From: Jackrogersella multiformis
Taxonomy: Eukaryota; Ascomycota; Sordariomycetes; Xylariales; Hypoxylaceae
NCBI GenBank assembly: GCA_902806575.1
Contig: CADCXD010000003.1
Location: 246,564-310,563, forward strand
DNA: 64,000 nt
Reading direction: 5' to 3'
Shown piece after piece: positions 23,488 to 34,223 of this stretch (its first letter is position 1; the number at the start of each line of letters is the position of its first letter). A model generated the notes under the pieces. The model ran no database searches. It was not told where the DNA came from and saw nothing but the letters and a program-made list of their open reading frames with translations. Position numbers and translations under genes: made by a program.

Positions 23488-24692
23488 ATGGATGTCATGA
23501 GTCTAGCTAGAGCAGCTCTTACAAAGGTCAACGGCAAGGCCGTAGGCCCTGTTGGATTTGGCATGATGGGTATGTAGTGGGATTTATAGAATGTACACCT
23601 TAATCAACAAATGGTGTTGTTAAGCTGACAATACACATTACAGGTTTGACGAAACCATGGGCACCTGTCGAGTATCCCATCGCGGTTAAGGTGATGAAAA
23701 CAGCTTTAGAGCAAGGTGCTACCCTCTGGAATGGTGTAAGTGCGGACTTTGATAATGATTACATATGATATATACTTAGGTAGAGATACCGACTTACATG
23801 TAGGGAATGCACTATGGCACACCCGAGGCAAACTCGCTGCATCTGCTCAAATATTACTTTGAACAGTATCCCGAGGACGCTAGCAAGGTTGTTCTCAGCA
23901 TCAAAGGGGCCTTCGGCATGAAGACCGGGCCTGACGGCAGTCCAGAAGGTATCCGCGCGTCTGTCGAGGAAGCTGTCAAATTGTTAGGCGGCACTAAGAC
24001 CATCGACGTCTTTGAATGTGCGCGAGTCGACCCTAAAGTCCCTATCGAGACCTCTATCAAGACTCTAGCCGAGCTGGTCAAGGAGGGTAAGATTGGTGGC
24101 ATCGGGTTAAGTGAAGTCGGCGCAAACACAATACGCAAGGCACATGCTGTGCATCCCATCTCTGCCGTCGAGATCGAGATGAGCCTGTTTACCCCTGATC
24201 CACTTCACAACGGTGTTGCGGACACGTGCCATGAGCGTACGTAATCCTCAAAAAGGGAAAAAGTCCAATATACCCCACTAACAATGTGGTGAACGCATAG
24301 TTGGCATTCCATTAGTAGCATACAGTCCCATCAGCCGCGGCTGGCTGACAGGCGAGCTGCGCAAGTTAGACGATCTCCCCCAAACCGATTTCCGCCGCAT
24401 GCTCCCGCGTTTCCAGCCCGAGGTTTTCGGTCAGAACTTTAAGCTCGTTGAGGCGGTAGAACAGATTGCGAAGCGCAAGGGCATGTCGACGGCGCAGGTG
24501 GCAATCGGCTGGGTAGTAACTATGGGGGCCATACCCATTCCCGGTTCTACTAGAGTCGAGAGAGTCATCGAGAATAGCAAGGCTGCCTCGCTAACCAATG
24601 CGGAAATCGCCGAGATCCAGAAAATCCTCGATACCCTGCCTGTTAGTGGAGAGCGGTATGGTGGCGCGCAAGAGAAATTCCTTAATGCATAG
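23488..24692 (+). CDS. Aldo/keto reductase, pyridoxal-reductase-like (332 aa)
   Basis: Four exons: 23488-23569, 23644-23735, 23804-24236 and 24301-24692, all with matching phases and 999 nt in total. The start GTG-free ATG at 23488 gives MDVMSLARAAL ahead of the first beta strand (VGPVGFGMMG). LWNGGMHYGTPEANS at residues 55-69 holds the catalytic Tyr62 and is the signature of the AKR8 pyridoxal reductase subgroup. The active-site Lys lies in VVLSIKGAFG. VFECARVDP, GIGLSEV, VEIEMSLF, AYSPISRGWLTG and the NADPH-binding IPIPGSTRVERVIEN complete the TIM barrel. Related enzymes reduce pyridoxal to pyridoxine with NADPH, but close relatives act on other aldehydes, so the substrate is only probable. 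It is cytosolic, with no targeting peptide. An AATAAA at 24752-24757, 60 nt after the stop, is a likely poly(A) signal. It converges with the gene at 25130. Confidence 0.92.
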
Positions 24693-24751
24693 TTAGCAGG
24701 ACGGTTAGGCTTCAGTTGGAAGTAGAGTGTATAGAATTGATGTCTTGAATC

Positions 24752-24757
24752 AATAAA
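24752..24757 (+). terminator. Poly(A) signal AATAAA
   Basis: This canonical hexamer lies 60 nt beyond the stop of the aldo/keto reductase. It is followed by AT-rich sequence between two convergent genes. Confidence 0.5.
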
Positions 24758-25129
24758 ATAATATGAACCGCGCTTAATATAACACATTAAGGAAAATCGA
24801 GGTTTTATGGAAGTATTCAATACATGGCAGAACATGGTACTTGACCGGGGACTCTCAAGTTTACATTAAAATACAAGAACAAAAAAAAGGAATTGACGAA
24901 ATATACACATCTAGGACTATAATATCCCTTAAATAGTAAAGTGTTAAAATTTGATAATGAAGACCGTTTCTATACCAAAAGAACACCTGAGTGTGTAAAG
25001 TCTAACCCAACCGTTGCCTCGCAGGGATATCATCCACCTTACACCCATAAACACCGAACCGGATAACGCCGTAATATCAAACATTTTCCACGTAAAAGGT
25101 CAATCATGAAAGTTCTCTCCCATAGGCTA

Positions 25130-26479
25130 TTATTGTGATTCCATCATCGCGATAAAGCTCTCCGGTATAGGAGCTGTTTCTAGGATGGTAGGGTCCTCGC
25201 GGAATTGTGGAGTTTGCACAACCCCTTTGACGGTAGCTAGTACGTTCCGTTCAATGACACTCACGGGACCATCAGGCTTGCCAGGAGCGGTTATCACTCT
25301 GCATAAATAAAGGAGTGCACTCCGCATTGCTCGTTCCTTAGCCTCGAGGGTTCCCGGGCCGCTAGCATCGATTGCCTGGGTGATGAGGGCTGGTATGTAT
25401 GTGACCTGCACCGCCGGCTTGGCGACAGAGCCATCAACGTTGAGAGACTTCCGCAGGGACTGCCTGACATCTTCCTCAAGAGATGTCCATGCGCGATTAT
25501 ATAGTTCCGCGGTGGTTAAATCAGCAACACTGCCCATGCATAAGATTCGTGCAAGAGCTCGATCATCTTGGTCGTTTAGATCAAGTGACCGGAAGTTCTT
25601 CGAACGAAGCAGATCGAGTCGGCGTGTAAGAACCAAGTCATACCCTGCGCGTAGACTTAAGCCGTCTGAAATTATGCCCATTCCGGCTTCGTACACAGTC
25701 TGGTAAGCGTCGAAATTAGACTGAGTAAGCTTCTTCGCGCAAGTCCAGTCCAGATGGCCGGCCGCGCCCGCGATGTCTAGTAGCTGTTCCTCAAACCGGA
25801 GTCGAAAACTTCGCGGATGACCCCTCACTGTCGCGAGGCTGGCTAAGCAAGTAGGGGTATTCTCTGCCTGGGCGAGCTGTCCGAAGTTGAAGTCGGCTCC
25901 TAGCTCCATGCCACGGATGATGTCATCTCTGTCTTTTTGACTAAGACGATCTAGGCAGCCTATGAGGCCAGCTTTGACTGCCTTGATGAGGATCATGTCG
26001 TGGTTAAGGTGGGCAATATGTTCGCCAGTTTTGTTCTCATAATCGACGGCGAGCTGTTCATCCTTCCCTATGTCGTTCACTATTATGGAAGTTATGAGCG
26101 CGTATAGCTCATCCGGATTCGCAAATGATTCCGCGTAGAATTTGTGCATCCATTCGAATGACTCGCGAGAAAGTCTCAAGGATTCAGGCTGGTTTGCAAC
26201 GAGGGTTTCGTACTGCTTGTTATAAATCCATTTCAATGATAGTAATCCAACGAGTGTGCGATTGACTTCGTCATAGTCTTGTCCATACAAGAATACCGAG
26301 GGAGACTTCGATGACGGCCTCAAAACATTTATACCGCCGACCGAGTACGCCCGCTTAAGACGCCTGAGTTCATCCTCAAATTCATTGTAGACAAAAGAGA
26401 GAAGCTTTTCATCGGAGAGCGCAAAAAGAACCTCTGGGTCGCGAGAATAAGCCTGGAGGGATTGAGTATCAACAGGCAT
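25130..26479 (-). CDS. Conserved fungal protein of unknown function (449 aa)
   Basis: Intronless, 449 residues from ATG at 26479. No signal peptide or membrane segment is visible, so it is a soluble, largely helical protein. The N-terminal half carries FALSDEKLLSFVYNEFEDEL and LLSLKWIYNKQYE. The middle has IIVNDIGKDEQL followed by HIAHLNHDMILIKAV. The spaced His and Asp residues are reminiscent of metal-binding HD-type helices, but I cannot confirm that fold. The C-terminal half contains GAAGHLDWTCAKKLTQ, QTVYEAGMGIISDG and RSALLYLCRVITAP. I have seen similar uncharacterised fungal proteins grouped as a DUF family, but I do not assign a number with confidence. It is convergent with the aldo/keto reductase, 437 nt apart; no functional link is implied. 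Confidence 0.82.
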   Translation of the reverse strand: MPVDTQSLQAYSRDPEVLFALSDEKLLSFVYNEFEDELRRLKRAYSVGGINVLRPSSKSPSVFLYGQDYDEVNRTLVGLLSLKWIYNKQYETLVANQPESLRLSRESFEWMHKFYAESFANPDELYALITSIIVNDIGKDEQLAVDYENKTGEHIAHLNHDMILIKAVKAGLIGCLDRLSQKDRDDIIRGMELGADFNFGQLAQAENTPTCLASLATVRGHPRSFRLRFEEQLLDIAGAAGHLDWTCAKKLTQSNFDAYQTVYEAGMGIISDGLSLRAGYDLVLTRRLDLLRSKNFRSLDLNDQDDRALARILCMGSVADLTTAELYNRAWTSLEEDVRQSLRKSLNVDGSVAKPAVQVTYIPALITQAIDASGPGTLEAKERAMRSALLYLCRVITAPGKPDGPVSVIERNVLATVKGVVQTPQFREDPTILETAPIPESFIAMMESQ

Positions 26480-26529
26480 TTTGAAAATATGATATTATGG
26501 GTATGGAGAGTGAAAAATGGAAGATGGTG

Positions 26530-26600
26530 GTGATAATGATGATGATGATGATGATGATGAGAGATTCGAAGTTGTTATAAATGTTATAAATGTTATAAAT
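26530..26600. repeat. GAT microsatellite plus TTATAAATG tandem
   Basis: Eight or nine GAT triplets (about 26536-26562) are followed by four copies of a 9-nt TTATAAATG unit (26574-26600). They lie just upstream of the minus-strand gene starting at 26479, within its promoter. Confidence 0.88.
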
Positions 26601-28185
26601 GTCATCAATATCCGGCCAGATTTGATAGCCGATAAGTGTATGTAGTACAGGCCTACCCTAGGTATCTAGGTACCTCTAACATAGGGGGGGCTATGCGGAA
26701 TAATACCTAACCAGATGTGCAGGGGTTTCGGTGGCTTACGGCTTATCAGCTGATAAAAATCGATTTACTACCTAAGTAGGTTGGAAAGTGGGAATTTAGA
26801 TCTATGGCGAGAGGTTTATTTATGGGGTTTCTAGCGCATTAAATTGCCCAGCTGCTTGCACCTGTGAACAATAGTACGTTCACTTGCTTACTATTTAACT
26901 CAGGGGTAAAGGAGGCAGCACAACTCACTTTAACTACCTCCTATTCACACAGCACATTGAATATTTTACATTTCTCTTTTTTCTTCTTCATATTACATAT
27001 ACTTTCTTGTATTTTACATGGCCCATGCACAGCTGCTATCGAACTTTAATCATGTTATGTTGTAACATGCATTGGTCACCTGGAACGGCTCCTAACCACG
27101 CCTTAGGGACTTGTGACTTGGTCTCAAAGCTATATGTCGTGTTAACTTGTAATTGGAATACTAGGTTTTAAGGGAAATAAAACGAGATGAAACCATATTC
27201 CTGTCTTTAGCAGGTGAGTTTATACAGCTAGAATAAATATAATTACCTACCTAGGTAGGTAACCAATTCAAACGTTAATAACTTCAGTAAGTACACTTAA
27301 CCTAGCCCCTGAATCACAACCAACAGACGACTTTATTATAACGATCCCAAGTCATATGTTCTTGCGATTTTACCTACCAACATGACCTAGTCATTTGCAT
27401 GTAGTAAATATCCCATGTCTATGTCCATATAAGAACGGAACTACGCGGCAGTGCTAACTTGTAGGTTAGCGTTTCCTACCAATCCTATGAGTGTAAAGTC
27501 CATGCAAACTTCCCTGCAAGGATTCGAAAAACCCGAATGAACCAATCAAAATTCGAATACGATTGACTTGTTACTATTTTAATTGGTTGGTGTTAGGAAA
27601 GGATAAGGCGCAGTTCCTTTTAGGCATTCTGTAGGGCTCCCTTGCTGAATTACCACATCTCGAATCCTTACCATTTGCTATCCGACGCCTCGTCTTTGCA
27701 TGAAATTTTGAAGGGAAATTATCATCACGAACCACAAAAAATTACTTGCCATAGCCGCTATTTCGCTTAGGCTATTTTGCACTGATGCTAAGGCTGCAAG
27801 GGCTGTTTAGCTGGAGGCAGCCAGAATGCGCCTCTTCGCTGGCCGATGGTCCTAATCGAGTCACGGATGCCACAGAAAAAAGCCCTAGAAGCACCATAGT
27901 TAATTCGCTTAAGCCATGAAATAATCGCAGTGATTGCAGATATATTATGGGAAATAAGATACCGTATAACCTCCACATTGGCGTTAGTATAGTCGAAGTA
28001 TCAACGTGCTGCAAGGTAGGCCTAGCATTTAAAGCTGGTCATTGATATAAACTATGATCATCGTCCCTAGAGCTCCTCCGAGGTAGTGTATGTGGAGAGG
28101 GACAAACTTTTTGGAGCTATTCGGCAGTTAGAAGTTCGTGGCATTGGTAGCTGCCCAGGTGGGCAGTATTCTCTCGGATGTGTAG

Positions 28186-28470
28186 ACTTATCACAAAAAT
28201 GACGACCTTACTAACGTTCTACGGATAAAGACCGATTTACCTGAACATATATTTCAACTTCTTCAAGAAGGACCCTTGGTCCGCTTTTATATCATAGCTG
28301 GCGACAATTTTAAGAGGTGTTATATTGAAGATATTTTTAGCCTACACGGAAGCAAAAACATATTTTCTCTAAAGGTTATACTAGATAGTGTGGACTATTC
28401 TCTTTTTCATGTGTCATACCATGAAGAAAATCCCTTCGAAGTGGTCGAAATAAACTATAGGGGTCTCTGA
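28186..28470 (+). pseudogene. Decayed coding-like island, family unknown
   Basis: A 95-codon frame is open from a TAG at 28183 to a TGA at 28468 and has no ATG. It reads DLPEHIFQLLQEGPLVRFYI, FKRCYIEDIFSLHG, then FSLKVILDSVDYSLFHVSYHEENPFEVVEIN. The alternation of hydrophobic and charged residues looks like genuine protein. Sequence on both sides is riddled with stops in all frames. I read it as a relic exon of a lost gene. No family was recognised. Confidence 0.3.
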
Positions 28471-28742
28471 AGGCATTTAGCTGTATCCGGGATTAAGATT
28501 GTATGCATCGGGTTGGAAATCTTGTTTAAGCATAAGTGCACTTTGGAGAATCTCACAATCCACCAAGAAGAGGATTATAAGGGACACTGATACGCTCTCT
28601 GATCGAGACGGTGAAGCTTAAGCTCCAAAAAAATGCCTAAGAGTGTCCCTTTTGAGATAACGAAGGGAATTTCATATGGTTAATATATTCCCTTTCCAAT
28701 ACCAAACTAAAACTAGTCAGCCCCCTTTTATGAGGGGAGCAT

Positions 28743-28784
28743 AACCCTAAACCCTACTCAGCATCAACCCTAACCCTAGCCCTA
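28743..28784 (+). repeat. Interstitial telomere-like CCCTAA patch
   Basis: Five CCCTA-containing units, some as perfect AACCCTAA (the ascomycete telomere repeat), lie within 42 nt and are interrupted by CTCAGCATC. The patch is in AT-rich, gene-free DNA. Confidence 0.75.
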
Positions 28785-29276
28785 TATATTCATATTTAAA
28801 ATGGTCAGTACTTAAAGCTACCTAGGTACCGAAAGCCAAGTTTGCCAAGTAATAAGGACAGTAATATCATAAAAGTCTTCATGTACGGTGTATTTAATTA
28901 AGTTAAGGGGTTAATAGATTTCCTGATAGGGTAGTTGAACGAGACATTATGAACTACCTCCCGAATGATTACAGAAACAGGATTAGTGTATCGATTTCTA
29001 TGGTGGTGGCCATTTCAAAAGTACTGTATTAGATATACCTGTTTTATCTTTGATTTTTATCTGTACAGTTGTTAATTAATTCGCGAAATCTTCGAAGAGG
29101 GCGTGTCGAAGCGGAAGGTGGAAGTTAATACGCCTTGTATAGACTGTACAATATACCTAATGCTGAAATATTAAAAATTAAATTACATCCTTTGTTACTA
29201 GCATACCGCCAATGGACCCATATTATACCTAGGCTATAAACTCGAGAACTTGAAGTTGGGAAAGTAGCACCGCGCA

Positions 29277-29966
29277 TCAGAGTAATGGAATAGATCGTGT
29301 TCGTGCCGTCTCTATTGGTAAACTCGAGTTTCTAATAGGAGCAAATGGCCTGGTATAGTCTCGTAATGCTGGGTGTACGAGCAATGGCGGTGTTTGGAGT
29401 CGGATATCTGGACATGGTTGCTCCTTTTTGTCGCCTTCTTCAGCAACTGCGAGTTGTGTATCACCCATTGCTAATGGGTATTGACCATTGTTTACTTGTC
29501 TCGGATTGCTTTCTGTATGCGCAGCATCATAAGGCAAGTTCTCATCGCTTCGGCGTGTCTGTAGCAAGATCTCGTCTTCTTCGTTTCTGTCTCCCTTACC
29601 CCTAACATTCCGTCCGAATCCCATTACTCTCTTATTTATCATACTCGTGCGGCTCTGTAGTGACTTGCGGATTATGGTACTACGTTGCAGCTCCTCCTCG
29701 AGCAGTAGCCGCGAATGCGTGAATCGGCGTCTCCGAGCGTACACCTCCCAAGTCAGGGTCGGGTCCCGGAGGCGGGCGGCCTCGAAAGCCCGGAGGGCGG
29801 CTTTCCGTCGACGGCGGAGTATAGAGTGACTGACGAATGCGATAGTGAGGATCAAAGCGGCACCTATGATCGCGGATATGGATATGATGATCCATAGGAT
29901 GCGGTTTCTTGAAGAGACATCGGTAGCCGGCACCGAAGGGTCTCTGGGGGAAATTAGGATACTCAT
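29277..29966 (-). CDS. Single-pass membrane protein of unknown function (229 aa)
   Basis: Intronless, with ATG at 29966. A short N-terminus of about 22 residues is followed by one strong membrane helix at residues 23-47 (LWIIISISAIIGAALILTIA and on). A highly basic stop-transfer segment RRRRKAAL comes next, then about 180 hydrophilic residues rich in Arg, Asp, Glu and Pro with no known domain. Topology is probably N-out/C-in with a cytosolic tail. No cleavable signal peptide is obvious, because the helix starts too far in. It is likely a real gene because codon usage and GC content are gene-like against AT-rich flanks. Function cannot be assigned. Confidence 0.65.
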   Translation of the reverse strand: MSILISPRDPSVPATDVSSRNRILWIIISISAIIGAALILTIAFVSHSILRRRRKAALRAFEAARLRDPTLTWEVYARRRRFTHSRLLLEEELQRSTIIRKSLQSRTSMINKRVMGFGRNVRGKGDRNEEDEILLQTRRSDENLPYDAAHTESNPRQVNNGQYPLAMGDTQLAVAEEGDKKEQPCPDIRLQTPPLLVHPALRDYTRPFAPIRNSSLPIETARTRSIPLL

Positions 29967-32018
29967 TATAGTAGATGGCGCTTATAAACCGTATGATGTG
30001 TAACCAGCTCGTCCTCTCATAAGGATGGGGTACATAATTCATAAGTAGCCCCATCCTGGGTCAGACTTTGTTCCATTGTCTATCCGCAATGGGTCGGTTG
30101 GAGCCCTTTAGCCCACGAGCATCTCCTTTCGTCATTGATACAACGCGTCATACCGCTAGGCCTAACCACGGTCTATCTATAATTGGAATCCTTCGACTTG
30201 CAAACCGGGTGGCTATATTTATGTTCGAACGCCACCATCCTCCAGGTTGTGCGGCGGCGAAGGTTGATTCGTTGGCCAAAGAAGAACATAGGAAGCAATC
30301 AAGTTCGTGATATCATAATCATCGGATAAGGGCTTGGGTAGACCTAGCAAGCCAACGGGGTGAAGTGATAGCGTATCTATCGATTTCGATGTACCTGCAT
30401 GTTGTCCGAATACGTGGTTGCACGCCAAGAAATGTGCAGTCAGTCCCTTGCTGCTTGTCGCTTACCATTGGCCTCGTACCTGTAAATCCTAACGTAGTTA
30501 ACTCTCAATACGAGGTATGAAAGGGGACATTCCCAACGTTATCAGTTTACGATATCCCCCGCAAGTTGTCTTACCACCCATATAGCGAACATCGTGTTCG
30601 ACACTTTCCGATGGCCGAGAAATGTACCATTGTGGCGGGCCACCACCTAGGTTATGCTGATATGTGTGACAATGGCCATGTCCATATCCGTATGACTCAC
30701 TGAGCTACGGGGTCCGCTAGTAAAGCTGGTTTTCGATAGAATTTGTAAGCTAACTAGTTGTAATAACTTGAAATAATTTAATGATAAGCAGTAAATAGAC
30801 TTAAGTAGAGTTCTTTCGTGCTAGCCCTTATTTTATGGTGTCGTTAAATAAGTAAAGAAAATACATTATAATTATATTGGTTTAAGATAAGTACTTAGGT
30901 AAGTAATATTAATTATTTTAATCTTATTATTAATTTTATAAAATATATATGATATTAAAAGTAAAAAATAAAGGAAATTTTTTATATTAAATAATTTAAG
31001 CTTTACTTTAAACGTAAATAATAATAATAATATTATTATTATATTATTTAAAGTTATTTATAAAGAAATTTAAACGTATATTTATAATATTTTTAAATTA
31101 ATTATATATTAATTATATATTAATATTTAATTATATTATAAATTAAAATATATTATAATATATAAAAACTTTATTTTATATAATTTTTATTTAAAAGTAA
31201 ATATATAAAACTTTTAATTATAATTTTTATAAATAAATTAATAATAAAATACGTTTAATTTACTTTTTTAATTTTTAAAATTTATAAATAAATCTTTTTA
31301 TATTATTTATTTATTTTTTAAATAAATAAATATTTTTTTTTAATGGAAATTTTATTTACTTTTATATTTATTATTATTATTTAAATAATTATTATTTATT
31401 TATATTTATTATAAATATAAAACCTTAATTAAATTTTATAATAATAATATAAAATATAACGAAGTTATCGCGAAATATAATTAAATTATTTTAAAAATTT
31501 ATATAATATATTAATTTTTCCGTAATTAATAACGGTTAATAAATTTTAAATGTTTTAAATAAAATAAAACGTAAAATAAAAGTTAATATTATTATTTTAA
31601 AAAGTAATATTAATTATTTTAATCTTATTATTAATTTTATAAAACACACATTTATATTATTCGCATAATTAAAGAAAAAAATACTTAATGTATTTATTGA
31701 TTAATAACTTATAAATGTTAATAATAACCGGAAAAGTAATACATATAATATCAAGGAAAACTATAATACCTATTACGTGATATTAATAAGTATACCAAGT
31801 ATATATTTATTATATGATCAATTTTATAAGGCTCAATCTTGTCTTCTCATTAACCCCTTTAAACTTATTAAGGGGGGATGGCTTTTCTTCTTTCTGTGCC
31901 CACATCACGTTATCATTAACACAGATATTATTAAATCATCAAGCAATTTAATTACAGCTTTATCTTAAGATATATTACATAAACGGATAAGTACCTAGGT
32001 AGGTATATCAAAACTCCA
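29967..32018. other. Intergenic, including AT-rich block
   Basis: No gene was seen. 29967-30880 is ordinary intergenic DNA. 30890-31760 is an extremely AT-rich block listed separately. Between 31760 and 32018 there is only low-complexity sequence with one GTACCTAGGTAGGTATA motif at 31989-32005. Confidence 0.5.
30890..31760. repeat. AT-rich, probably RIP-degraded repeat remnant
   Basis: About 870 nt are almost entirely A and T, and the few remaining C and G occur mainly as CG dinucleotides. A 43-nt direct repeat (beginning AAGTAATATTAATTATTTTA) occurs at 30901-30943 and again at 31602-31644, nearly framing the block. No reading frame survives. Composition matches the mutated Gypsy element at 43-50 kb, so an old repeat eroded by RIP is the simplest reading. 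Element type cannot be told. Confidence 0.7.
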
Positions 32019-33517
32019 CTATGTATTGGCGTCAAATATACACCACTGCACGATCTGTCGAATAGTCTCGTCTCTCTCAAAATGTACACCATGTTCCATT
32101 CTAGCATAATCGTTCGGAGTACTGTGAATGACTCTGTCGACGACCCAATTCTCCAGCTCTGCCAATCTCGGTCGATCTCGAGGTTCGCTAGCCATGCATG
32201 CGGCGACAATAAGGCGAAGCGTTAGATCAACATTTGGATACGGATCTGGGGTACCCATCTCCTCATCTTCTAATATACCAGATGCGGGCGTCAACACATC
32301 GGAGGGAAAGCCAAGCCGGCTTAAATCAAGTTCTATTTCCTCTCCAGTATACTTTCTCTCTGTCTTAAGCCCTATGATCGAGGCCATCATCTTTTGGAAA
32401 ATTGGTTAGTTGGGTATCCTTAGGATCTTGGTGAATGTCAGCGCGTAAGCCAGGTGTGCGTTTTTTACTCACTATGCCAATATCTAAGATGTTTCGTTGT
32501 TCACCTGTCTCCTCATCGAGGTGCCCTCCCGACGAGCTTAAAAAGTCAGTCATATATTTGTTCCAAATTTCGATTATTCGATTTCTAGGACACTCACATG
32601 TTGGTTGCTAGTCCAAAATCTAGCAGTTTTAGTATCGGCGTCCTGGTATGCTCAGGACTATCCATAAAAGGTCCAAATAGGAGGTTGTCGCCGTGTATAT
32701 CGTTACTAAACATTTATTGATTTTATTAGTAGGTACTTATACATAGATATCCTGAAATATTTATCCGAACTGAAATTGCACCCTTCCCCTTTTTGATCTC
32801 CGTAGTTTTCACTCAAGTTGTGGAAGGATCGGGGCAAGTTACTTACTGTACCAAGCCAGTTGGCGCAGATGGCTCCCGTATAGTAGTTTCGTTTACGTCC
32901 GGGTCGTTCCAAGGCCACGCCATCGCGATACAAGTTCGAATCACTATTTCGGGAGAATGTTAACTTCTTATCTTATCCCGAAATAGTAAATAGGAACTTA
33001 CTGCATAAGAATATTGTCCAGAGCATGCGATTTGGCAATCTATCTAGTCTCCACTCCTTTACCCGTAGCATAAAAGACGTGAGAGTCCCGTTCTCGATTC
33101 TTTCCAAAAATGCCCATGCCCAACCAAGCTCGTGAGCAGCAGGAGCCAGCGTATCGTCAGGACCTTGCAAACTGCGCACGATATGTTTACATCCCCGAAG
33201 ACTCTATCAATACCATGGAAAAATTGGTTAGCAGTAGGTAACTTTGATAGTTTGGGCATGTTGTCTAGTACGTCTAAAAGTGCCTTTTCTCTCTTTAGTC
33301 CTTCAACATCTGACCCTCTGGCCGGATTCGCAATCTTAACAACAAGCAACCGAGTTACGTCGCTCCCCGGAGTCCTAAATTTGACCTTGTATATAGATCC
33401 TTGGCCACCTTTACCTTGGTAGCCTTCTAGATGGAATTGTCCCAGTGGATCCGCATCGAAATATGCCTGTATTCTATCCCATTGGGCTTTCAAATGCCTG
33501 ATAGGGCGCTTTGACAT
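32019..33517 (-). CDS. Protein-kinase-like protein (362 aa, six exons)
   Basis: Exons: 33517-33272, 33203-33002, 32943-32847, 32705-32598, 32536-32473 and 32390-32019. Introns are 58-141 nt, all phases close, and the joined frame is 1089 nt. A glycine loop GKGGQGSIYKV is at residues 35-45 and the ATP-anchoring Lys61 lies in VVKIA. The helix C to strand 4 region reads LRGCKHIVRSL. The catalytic loop HNDIHGDN (182-189) keeps Asp184 and Asn189 but replaces the usual HRDLK with HNDIH. DFG is at 211-213 (LLDFGLAT), followed by RNILDIGI. The C-terminal lobe keeps MASEPRDRPRLAELENW, the helix H/I Arg motif. It is probably an active fungal-specific Ser/Thr-type kinase; the target is unknown. Each open frame alone looks like a fragment; the gene only appears after splicing. 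Intron 2 can form a 12-bp hairpin that includes its own acceptor. Confidence 0.85.
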
Positions 33518-34223
33518 ATTCACGAAGTTCTAAATCAGAAGGTTCAAATTGGTTTCATAATTAATTTATTGCTAACACGTACGCCGCAAAGGTAACCTAG
33601 TTATTTAGGCTATGGGAATACATATTTTAGAAGATATCTAAAAATATACCTTACATCTTTGTTAATAAAGTTTCCGTTTCCGGCATGAACAGTTTCTACT
33701 CATACTTATAATGTAAAGTCATTGTTTTGATGTGGATTGTCATTTCGGGCTTTGTTAAGTTACGTAAGTTTACTATATAAAGCGACGCCAAATTAACCAA
33801 AATATCTACCTAGGTAAGTGACAAGATATTATCAACTAAGTGGTAAAGTCCAGTCCAAAGCAGATAACCTAAACTTTCTCTTCATTCTATTGATCACTTA
33901 ACACTCTGGCCGTAGAAAAAGTTAGTTATATTAATACCTACCTACGTAGTTTGAGAGTTATTATCCGTGTTTATGATAATAAGGTTAGGGTTACCTACTA
34001 TATAATTGAAAAGGGGGGACGTAAAACGCCACTAAGTGTACCTAAAGCCTTATTAGCATTAGCTACATAGAACCCAGACACCTTAATCCCACTGTGCTTA
34101 CATAGGTAGTGTATATAAATACCTAATCCATCACTGTAAAAGGACTCTGCAATATCTCTGTCTTTCGTTCCGGGATAGATTGGATAGGTACTTAAGTCAA
34201 TTTTTTCGAAAACGACCAGCAAT
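33518..34223. other. Intergenic, no gene seen
   Basis: The region upstream of the kinase gene is AT-rich, with TACCTAGGTAAG near 33808, CCTACCTACGTAG near 33943, and a lone GGTTAGGGTTA at 33981-33991. Confidence 0.5.

Larger units (their letters stand above)
26480..29276. other. Gene-poor intergenic block (2.8 kb)
   Basis: Contents seen: a GAT triplet run and a TTATAAATG tandem (26530-26600); a TACCTACCTAGGTAGGTAA motif near 27246; a decayed coding-like island at 28186-28470; and a telomere-like CCCTAA patch at 28743-28784. No intact gene was recognised. Confidence 0.5.
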
